Shown one piece after another: positions 13,837 through 19,246 of a stretch of DNA of 19,246 nt (position 1 is the stretch's first letter; each line of letters begins with the position of its first letter). The notes under the pieces were generated by a model. It had not been told where the DNA came from. It saw only the letters and a program-made list of their open reading frames with translations, and did not search any database. Both the position numbers and the translations under genes were made by a program. The DNA is from Methanobacteriota archaeon (GTDB lineage: Archaea; Thermoplasmatota; Poseidoniia; Poseidoniales; Poseidoniaceae), in the NCBI GenBank assembly GCA_002727515.1, contig PBXF01000019.1:27898-47143 (forward strand). Reading direction: 5' to 3'.

Positions 13837-16137
13837 TTACCTATTTTGTCGAGAATTTAAGTAATAATCTCTAGCAAGAGCGGGTTCAATCTTTAACCAT
13901 CTCTCACGTACTTCTTTTGGCATGTTAGGATCTTTCGCTTCCCAAAGTCGATACTTGTCGTCCCCACCCTTTTGTTGGAGTTCTTGATCACTATTGCCTC
14001 CTGTACCAAAGTATGCGTGCCCTGCATACTTTCCTGAATGATATGCGAATAACCCTTTGTCTCGCCATTTGCCTTCAAAGCCGTAACCAACTCCTCCAAC
14101 TCCAAGACCGAGTTCTCTTGCTATAATCGCAGATTTTGCAGGATCGTTAAACAGATGAGAATACCATTTCCACAAGGAACTACCTTGTTCAATATCGAAT
14201 TCGACTTTTGCCTTATCGGGAAATTTCATTTCTTCTGTCACTCGTTCATGATGACCTAATTTCTCTCCACTAGCTATTCGGTATTCGATAACCTCGGATT
14301 GTTTTACAAGTTCTGCAAACCAATTTCCAGCATTGGATGGGGTTCCAGAGATGTGACTTGAATCGGCAGAAGTAGCTCGGCCTCGGCCATTGGAGCCACG
14401 CGTTTTTGCGAGGATACCCAAAGACCCAATGACAGTCAATGCACCAATGCCCATCATTATGGCGCCTGGGATTAGCATTCCAAGTGTTTCTTGATTTTCT
14501 TCGGTTCTAATCCACATCAAGATCTCGTTGCCTTCTTGATTTTGTGCAGTGATAGTAGTAGTGCCGTTCATACAGTCTTTGCAGGCTCGTCCGATTTTGA
14601 CGAGTTGAACTCCGTTGTTACTTGCTTGTTCAGGATTATGATGAGAACCGCAGTCTCCGCTGCCCTCGCCAGTAATTTCCTTGTAAAACACTTCTCTACT
14701 TTCATCTGGAGGATTTCCGGCCACATTCTCACCGTGTGGTCCAGTGGTAAACCAACCACCAGTATGATTGGCGCTGATGACAACATTTTCACAGTAATTA
14801 TGGATACCGTTTCCATCAAAATCACCTGCCACCCCCTCAATGAAAATCTCAAACCCAAAGTCTCCTTGTCCGTCTGCATCTATGATTTCGAAAGTTCCAG
14901 AAGACACTGCCTCATACTGGAATCCTCCACCTAGGCCCATGATAAAGAGGGGAATTCCTGGAGCGAGCAACAAAAAACCAATGGCTAAAGCGATCCATGC
15001 CTTTTTCCTGATTGATTCTACGGCGACTGGGTCAATTGGTACAGCTTCAACAGTGAAATCTTTCCTTTCGTGTAGTGTATATCCTCCATCTGAGAATACT
15101 CGGATGCTGTAACTGCCTGCCGCTTGTTTTGGTAATGATGCATTATTCACATCGATATCACGAAGCCATTTCCATCGTCGGTTTTGCGCTCCGTGGTCTT
15201 GGTTGTTGAAAATGTGGGTGGGATAGATGCCGACCCAAGCATCGTTACTGCTTGGAGGGTTGTTGATTTTGAAACGAACAGGCTTGCCGGCTACTGCCTC
15301 GAAAATTTCAATGGATTCTTTTCTCTCAGCGAGGGCTTGCTCTTGAATTTCAGTCGCTGCGCTAGAGGCTTGGCCACCGGGCCCCCCCGGTCGCACTATC
15401 TGGAATTCTTCCCAGCCACCTTTGGGTGCACTGTCACGATTCCATTGCACTGTTCCATCCATCTGTGCGCTCAGGTATTTCCAATGAATGGACTTCAAAC
15501 AGATTACATTGTTGCCACGGTCTTCGACTGTGAACTCCTCCCAGCCAGTTGGCGGTGCAGCTTGGCGATTGATTTGCACCTCACCGTCGGGTTGTGCTGA
15601 AACGTACATTCCGTGCGCACCCTTGAGGGTGATTTTGTCACCCTGCCGTTTCTCAAGATGGAAATATTCCCACTCACTTGCGATGTTACGATTCCACTCA
15701 GCACGACCATCGGGCTGGGCGCTGAGATATTTTCCGTGCACGCTCTTGAGGGCTATTTTTCCTTCATCAATATCGATGGATGGAGCTTCTGTGTGGAGTT
15801 CGGTTGCTCCAGGCTGCGGGGGTTGACCGATACTAGTAGAATCATCATCCTCTAACTCGATCAGTTTTTTGCGGATGTGGGCAGGAATATCAGGGTCGTA
15901 ACGGTTCCATGGACGATACTTGTCAGATTCATGCGGTATCGTTAAACGTTGTATTTCGATGCCTCCTGTGCCGAAAAAGGCCATGCCGCTGTTTTTTCCC
16001 GATTTGTATGCATAAAGTCCCTTAGTACCCCATGGGCCGACAAATGGGTGACCTCCTCCGCCAATTTGTAGACCTAAAGTACGAGCAAATTCTTCGGCTT
16101 TGGCGGGGTCGTGGATGTGCTGTAAGTCCCCGGCCAT
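13837..16137 (-). CDS. Mosaic membrane protein: duplicated terminal domains, fascin-like trefoil, two membrane helices
   Basis: 766 residues. Residues 5-96 and 659-751 are copies of one domain (core GLYAYKSGK..GMAFFGTGG and GLFAYHSGK..GHAYFGTGG). Residues 127-248 form three repeats, each GKYLSAQ.DG..QWNR...WE.F, typical of a fascin-like beta-trefoil. Residues 272-366 look like an Ig-like domain (AWVGIYP, GSYSIRVFSDGGYTL). Membrane helices are at about 380-402 and 552-576. The loop between them has four Cys (449, 496, 519, 522) and Asp-rich DFDGNG stretches. RKK before helix 1 and KTRGSNGRGR after helix 2 predict both ends cytoplasmic, so the trefoil would face the cytosol. GGAGAGG ahead of the ATG supports the start. 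Known fascin trefoils bundle actin or bind carbohydrate; which applies here is unknown. Confidence 0.88.
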   Translation of the reverse strand: MAGDLQHIHDPAKAEEFARTLGLQIGGGGHPFVGPWGTKGLYAYKSGKNSGMAFFGTGGIEIQRLTIPHESDKYRPWNRYDPDIPAHIRKKLIELEDDDSTSIGQPPQPGATELHTEAPSIDIDEGKIALKSVHGKYLSAQPDGRAEWNRNIASEWEYFHLEKRQGDKITLKGAHGMYVSAQPDGEVQINRQAAPPTGWEEFTVEDRGNNVICLKSIHWKYLSAQMDGTVQWNRDSAPKGGWEEFQIVRPGGPGGQASSAATEIQEQALAERKESIEIFEAVAGKPVRFKINNPPSSNDAWVGIYPTHIFNNQDHGAQNRRWKWLRDIDVNNASLPKQAAGSYSIRVFSDGGYTLHERKDFTVEAVPIDPVAVESIRKKAWIALAIGFLLLAPGIPLFIMGLGGGFQYEAVSSGTFEIIDADGQGDFGFEIFIEGVAGDFDGNGIHNYCENVVISANHTGGWFTTGPHGENVAGNPPDESREVFYKEITGEGSGDCGSHHNPEQASNNGVQLVKIGRACKDCMNGTTTITAQNQEGNEILMWIRTEENQETLGMLIPGAIMMGIGALTVIGSLGILAKTRGSNGRGRATSADSSHISGTPSNAGNWFAELVKQSEVIEYRIASGEKLGHHERVTEEMKFPDKAKVEFDIEQGSSLWKWYSHLFNDPAKSAIIARELGLGVGGVGYGFEGKWRDKGLFAYHSGKYAGHAYFGTGGNSDQELQQKGGDDKYRLWEAKDPNMPKEVRERWLKIEPALARDYYLNSRQNR
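13885..14163 (-). repeat. C-terminal copy of the terminal domain in the mosaic membrane protein
   Basis: Encodes residues 659-751, homologous to the N-terminal copy at 15850-16125. Shared features in order are DPAK near the start, A.ELGL.VGG or ARTLGLQIGG, F.G.W..KGL.AY.SGK..G.A.FGTGG, DKYR.W and DP..P..... (R/K)... .E at the end. The copies differ at many positions, so the duplication is old or the domains were acquired separately. I do not recognise the family by name. Confidence 0.8.
15394..15759 (-). repeat. Three fascin-like trefoil repeats in the mosaic membrane protein
   Basis: Encodes residues 127-248, three units of about 40 residues beginning KIALKSVHGKYLSAQ, KITLKGAHGMYVSAQ and VICLKSIHWKYLSAQ. 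Each continues PDG or MDG, then a W or I plus N-R, and ends in WE.F. Three such units form one half-complete to complete trefoil. By hand count, bases 15361-15780 are about 53% G+C, compared with roughly 42-47% in the lines I counted elsewhere in the window. Confidence 0.8.
15850..16125 (-). repeat. N-terminal copy of the terminal domain in the mosaic membrane protein
   Basis: Encodes residues 5-96, the partner of the copy at 13885-14163. It carries the core motif GLYAYKSGK..GMAFFGTGG and ends in an acidic stretch (ELEDDD) that leads by a Pro-rich linker into the trefoil. Confidence 0.8.
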
Positions 16138-16180
16138 GGCCTCTCCATGTGAGTTGGATTAACGAAATCTTCGGTTTGTG

Positions 16181-16188
16181 AAATATAG
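16181..16188 (-). promoter_or_regulatory. Candidate TATA box for the mosaic membrane protein
   Basis: CTATATTT read on the minus strand, 43 bases before the start codon, which would give a leader of roughly 15-20 bases that includes the GGAGAGG site. It lies in the 95-base divergent gap 16138-16232, which also must carry the promoter of the plus-strand surface-protein gene. I see no clear element for the latter. Confidence 0.3.
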
Positions 16189-16232
16189 TTGGTGGCGATT
16201 ATGTTATTTCCTACAAGTGATTACATCTCGAC

Positions 16233-17984
16233 ATGCGAATAACACTTGTGATAGCCTCTCTTTTGCTTTTGGGTGGACTAGTTCAACACCCACAGACAAT
16301 AGAATTACCTGATGAGGTAACCGTATTTTCAAGCGATGAGTATGTCCCCTACGCCAATTTTACACTGGGCGCAAACCAAGCGATTGTTGAAAATATTCTT
16401 CATGCTGGAACCAAAACTGTCTCGGGACAAGACTGGGATGTTTATCGGTTAACTCTTGATGAAACTGGACAATTGAATGTCGAGTTTGATGGAAGTAATT
16501 CCAACGATCCAGATTCGACCACAGATAACGGAGTTGCAACATATGAGTGGAAGATTTATTTCGATATGCCATATGGAGAACAACCCAACCTTCAGGGACA
16601 TACCTTTTCTGAATCTGCTTCCAGCAACGGCTTGTTTACCTATTCTTTTCAGAATGTAACCGTAAATCAGGATGGCCAGTCTGAATCTGAGATTCGTATG
16701 GAGCTTCGTGTCTTTGATGCGGTTGGAAAGGTATCTGAGAAATACAGAATGTACTTCGTTGTTCTCCCCGAAGGAAGCAGCGACCAACCACCTGAATTCG
16801 AATTTGATATGACGACAAATCTGACCTCGACCGATGCAGATGTCTTCTACATCAACGGAACCCTTGTCTCAGGTTCTGAGAATGGAGATGTATATGTTGT
16901 GGGCGCATTTTCTATGGATGATTTCGATAAGTCGGCTATTGAAAGATATAACCTCTTACAGGAAGGTCTCTATGCTTACTCGGAGGCATTGTCCGATTCT
17001 GATGCATTCTCATTGGCGCTCTCCATCGATGGAATGTATACCAATCTTACTCAAACGGTGCATGTCTACATCCAAACCTATGAAGGCGACGACAAACGTT
17101 GGACAACATATCATTGGTTCGAAATAACGCTTATGGCCTGTCAAGGTGTTGTTGCACCGGAAGGTGCAGTAATCGCCGGTGGCGAATTCGTTCTTGACGA
17201 GGAAGGTGAATGTCAATGGGTTGGAGAATGGTCTTATGACCCTGTCACTGGTCTATGGAATGATCCTGCTGTTGAAACAAGCATAGAGTTGACTGAACCA
17301 GACTTGTTGGAATTCGTCGTCTCAGACTTCATGTACGTGAATGGAACACTCATTTCGACTGAAATGAGTCCAACCTTCGTTGAAGTTGCTTTCGATGAAG
17401 CATCTTTTGATGCTCCTGCAGTTGACAAGTATGACCTTCGCCTCGATGGTGTTTGGAACCGGTCCGATGGATTGGAACAAGGGGATAATTTCTCACTTGG
17501 ATTGATGCTTGATTCGATTAGAACGAATGTTACGCTTATTCAACCGATTTACATCAATGCTTACGGCTATGATTCCAACAACCAAGCCGTCCTTTTGGAC
17601 ACGCTTAATTTGACGATAACCGTGCCTTATCTCGATTCTGATGGTGATAACTACCCAGATGATTTCGATGCTTTCCCATACGATCCGTTAGAGTGGTTAG
17701 ATTCCGACCAAGACGGTGTAGGTGACAATTCAGATTATGCTCCATTCGATTCTAATATTTGGGAATACGTTGACGATACATCTTCCGAATGTGAGGAATG
17801 GGAATACTGGAATGCAGAACTTGTAGACCCAACTCTGCCCGGTAATGGATGTCCATATTATGAAGAAAGCAACACAGATGATGAAGATGCGACTGAAGAA
17901 GAATTAGTACCAGGATTTGAAGCATGGCTTGTTATTCTAACAATGCTGTTTGCTGTTTCATTTCGTAGGAAAATCCTTGTTTGA
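16233..17984 (+). CDS. Secreted PKD/TSP3 surface protein with PGF-CTERM-like sorting signal
   Basis: 583 residues. Residues 1-18 are a signal peptide core (MRITLVIASLLLLGGLV). Residues 66-177 resemble a PKD/cadherin-like Ig domain (FDGSNSNDPDSTTDNGVATY and a closing FDAVGKVSEKYRMYFVV). Two copies of an unnamed beta-rich domain follow, at 187-300 and 355-463, each with F.YVNGT, a D.YNL or D.YDL segment and DAFSL/DNFSL. A WVGEWSYDPVTGLWNDP stretch separates them. Residues 467-507 are two TSP3 units (DSDGDNYPDD, DSDQDGVGDN). The C-terminus reads VPGFEAWLVILTMLFAVSFRRK (559-580): a PGF motif, a hydrophobic helix and basic residues, as in PGF-CTERM proteins processed by archaeosortase. No Shine-Dalgarno is visible, so translation may be leaderless. 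Adhesin or S-layer-associated roles are possible; function is unknown. Confidence 0.88.
   Translation: MRITLVIASLLLLGGLVQHPQTIELPDEVTVFSSDEYVPYANFTLGANQAIVENILHAGTKTVSGQDWDVYRLTLDETGQLNVEFDGSNSNDPDSTTDNGVATYEWKIYFDMPYGEQPNLQGHTFSESASSNGLFTYSFQNVTVNQDGQSESEIRMELRVFDAVGKVSEKYRMYFVVLPEGSSDQPPEFEFDMTTNLTSTDADVFYINGTLVSGSENGDVYVVGAFSMDDFDKSAIERYNLLQEGLYAYSEALSDSDAFSLALSIDGMYTNLTQTVHVYIQTYEGDDKRWTTYHWFEITLMACQGVVAPEGAVIAGGEFVLDEEGECQWVGEWSYDPVTGLWNDPAVETSIELTEPDLLEFVVSDFMYVNGTLISTEMSPTFVEVAFDEASFDAPAVDKYDLRLDGVWNRSDGLEQGDNFSLGLMLDSIRTNVTLIQPIYINAYGYDSNNQAVLLDTLNLTITVPYLDSDGDNYPDDFDAFPYDPLEWLDSDQDGVGDNSDYAPFDSNIWEYVDDTSSECEEWEYWNAELVDPTLPGNGCPYYEESNTDDEDATEEELVPGFEAWLVILTMLFAVSFRRKILV
16791..17132 (+). 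repeat. First copy of the internal domain repeat in the PGF-CTERM protein
   Basis: Encodes residues 187-300. Matches the second copy (17295-17621) in the series FYINGT, F.MDDFDKSAIERYNL, DAFSLALSIDG, TNLTQTVHVYIQTY. Repeat copies share layout rather than close identity. Confidence 0.7.
17295..17621 (+). repeat. Second copy of the internal domain repeat in the PGF-CTERM protein
   Basis: Encodes residues 355-463, with MYVNGT, FDEASFDAPAVDKYDL, DNFSLGLMLDS and TNVTLIQPIYINAY in the same order as the first copy. Confidence 0.7.
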
Positions 17985-18125
17985 TTAAGCAGGCAAAAAG
18001 ATCGGATGCCCGTAATATTCGAGCGTAGTGTTTGACAATATCCGCTGTAAACAATTTGTATTAATTCCATCTAATACAGATACAATGTACCAATTGGATT
18101 AATTGTGATTGTATTAGGCAGTACC

Positions 18126-18995
18126 ATGGCAGACAAGAAAAACAATATCTTGTCAGAGTCAGATAAGCAGAGAAAGGTTTGGAAAAAAGTAGAGAAATTG
18201 ATAGCCCAAAATAAAGCAGAAGATGCTCTTTTGCTCCTTCGAGAATTGGATGAGAGTGGTTCTCACCAAACCACACTTCGTCTTGCAGGTATGGCAACTC
18301 ACAAAATCGCTCGACAAACAAATTCTAAATCCGATTATCGTAAGGCTGCTTCACTTCTTCGAGACTCAGTAAATATGAATCCCAAAGAAAAGAAATCGAG
18401 TAGAGCATACAATGATTTGCTCAATGAAATGCAAGAAAACGGAATTAGGAGACGCTCATTTAGGAAGGTTGGTTATGCAGTTACGGCAATAGCAACTCTA
18501 CTTTTGATTGTTGGAACTATTGGTATTACGCTTGAACCCGTCTCTCGTGAAGCTCCCATGTCGCCTCCTTCATTCACACAGGGCACCATATTTTTTGGCC
18601 CTGAACCTCTCCGAGGCAATCCAATTCCTCTCTTACTTTCAGCAGAAGCAACGGTAAATTGGGATAGAGACGATATTTTCCTTGTGATCGCTGATGAGGA
18701 TAAGAAAAAAGAATGCGACAGTATTCCACCAATTGAAAGAATTTTATCAGATAGTGAAACCTGTAAAGCAGGAGACAGCGAATTTGAGGTAGTTGGTGAA
18801 AATGGTACTACTGGGCTCACATGGTCTCCTGAGGATGGTGAGTACTATGTTGGCATTGGTACTTTAGGAGAAACTAATCCAGCCGGCGAGGGTTTCAAAC
18901 TGGATGTTACAATTGAATTGAATCTTTCAGCAAGCGGTTACGTGCTCACATTATTGTTTGGTGCAATCGGTGTTCAACTGATAAGAAATGATTAA
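18126..18995 (+). CDS. Two-helix membrane protein with TPR-like cytoplasmic domain, unknown function
   Basis: 289 residues from the ATG at 18126; AGG lies seven bases upstream. An in-frame GTG at 18105 would add seven residues and is less likely. Residues 12-107 are helical and resemble a short tetratricopeptide-type array (VEKLIAQNKAEDALLLLRELDE, then YRKAASLLRDSVNMNP). A basic RRRSFRK precedes helix 1 (115-136), placing the N-terminal domain in the cytoplasm. Residues 137-267 are extracytoplasmic, with C197 and C213 as a possible disulfide and a beta-rich stretch ending GEYYVGIGTLGE. A second helix closes the protein (about 268-285). I do not recognise the family. It lies 141 bases after the PGF-CTERM gene, and that gap shows no hairpin or convincing promoter. 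Confidence 0.82.
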   Translation: MADKKNNILSESDKQRKVWKKVEKLIAQNKAEDALLLLRELDESGSHQTTLRLAGMATHKIARQTNSKSDYRKAASLLRDSVNMNPKEKKSSRAYNDLLNEMQENGIRRRSFRKVGYAVTAIATLLLIVGTIGITLEPVSREAPMSPPSFTQGTIFFGPEPLRGNPIPLLLSAEATVNWDRDDIFLVIADEDKKKECDSIPPIERILSDSETCKAGDSEFEVVGENGTTGLTWSPEDGEYYVGIGTLGETNPAGEGFKLDVTIELNLSASGYVLTLLFGAIGVQLIRND

Positions 18996-19123
18996 TTATC
19001 AATAAATCAGAAATTACGATTATTCAGGAATACAAACCGCTCCTCCCTGCACCTATAGTCATACAAAGGGTAGCGTTAGCACCGACCCACTGAATCCCCA
19101 TTGTTTCGGAAAATAAAATGCAA

Positions 19124-19143
19124 AGGGGTTTCGGGTGGCCCCT
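19124..19143 (-). terminator. Candidate terminator hairpin on the minus strand
   Basis: AGGGG (19124-19128) and CCCCT (19139-19143) form a five-pair G/C-rich stem with a 10-base loop. Read on the minus strand it is followed by T-rich sequence (TTGCATTTTATTTT), as for a terminator of a minus-strand gene entering from the right edge. The rest of 18996-19168 is AT-rich, and I see no gene or RNA in it. Confidence 0.4.
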
Positions 19144-19168
19144 CTGAATTATCAGTTTACGTGTAGAT

Positions 19169-19246
19169 TTAATTTGTATTTCTATTGTTTAAAGTCGCAA
19201 TTATCAGATAAAATCCAACCAACAAAAATACCATTTCAATCTTAGC
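19169..19246 (-). CDS. Possible C-terminus of a membrane protein running off the right edge
   Basis: The minus strand is open from the window edge for 25 codons to a TAA at 19169-19171. The peptide contains the hydrophobic stretch MVFLLVGFYLIIATL followed by a polar end NNRNTN, as at the end of a membrane protein. The other two minus-strand frames stop within 14 codons. A candidate terminator lies 25 bases downstream. The fragment is too short to distinguish from chance with confidence. Confidence 0.35.
   Translation of the reverse strand, partial: AKIEMVFLLVGFYLIIATLNNRNTN

Noticed and set aside
14491..15600. Plus-strand open frames of 147 and 138 codons opposite the mosaic membrane protein
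   Set aside because: They have no Shine-Dalgarno, no domain and low-complexity or frame-shadow composition. The minus-strand gene has clear repeats and membrane helices across the same region.
19021..19110. Possible tRNA or small RNA after the last gene
   Set aside because: No T-arm GGTTCRANYCC box, no cloverleaf and no conserved RNA motif on either strand; only short 4-5 base complementarities.

Overview
The window looks like a chromosomal segment of a planktonic marine euryarchaeon, most likely Marine Group II (Candidatus Poseidoniales). The evidence is the C-terminus of an archaeal-type aIF5B, an archaeal HAD phosphoglycolate phosphatase, a CDP-alcohol phosphatidyltransferase of the archaetidylserine synthase type, a PGF-type C-terminal sorting signal, and two secreted or anchored proteins with Asp-rich thrombospondin-type-3 (TSP3)-like calcium repeats. 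This assignment is inferred from gene content. No rRNA, tRNA, CRISPR array, insertion sequence or phage gene was recognised.

Layout. (1) 1-3298, plus strand: 3' end of aIF5B, a MoxR-type AAA+ ATPase, a ParA-type ATPase with a strong Shine-Dalgarno, then two small genes. The first small gene is a ribbon-helix-helix (RHH) DNA-binding protein with an imperfect inverted repeat just before it; the second is an unknown 85-residue protein translationally coupled to it. Together they resemble a SegAB-like partition cassette. (2) 13001 down to 3301, minus strand: metal P1B-type ATPase, winged-helix regulator, triple zinc-ribbon protein, archaetidylserine synthase, an 889-residue coiled-coil protein, and a secreted beta-propeller/TSP3 protein with one membrane helix and an acidic cytoplasmic tail. 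The first four are tightly packed. The last two follow gaps of 103 and 64 bases and may or may not share the transcript. (3) 13076-13789, plus strand: phosphoglycolate phosphatase, divergent from the ATPase and followed by a short hairpin with a T-run. (4) 16137 down to 13837, minus strand: a mosaic 766-residue membrane protein. Two homologous about 90-residue domains sit at its two ends, both predicted cytoplasmic, with a fascin-like beta-trefoil, an Ig-like domain and a cysteine-containing external loop between them. (5) 16233-18995, plus strand: a secreted PKD/TSP3 protein ending in a PGF-CTERM-like signal, then a two-helix membrane protein with a helical-repeat-like cytoplasmic domain. (6) 18996-19246: mostly non-coding, with a candidate minus-strand terminator and possibly the last 25 codons of a membrane protein running off the right edge.

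The window is rich in surface and membrane-associated proteins. The most unusual objects are the mosaic trefoil protein, whose trefoil coding region is visibly richer in G+C than its surroundings, and the ParA/RHH/small-protein cassette placed after a MoxR ATPase.
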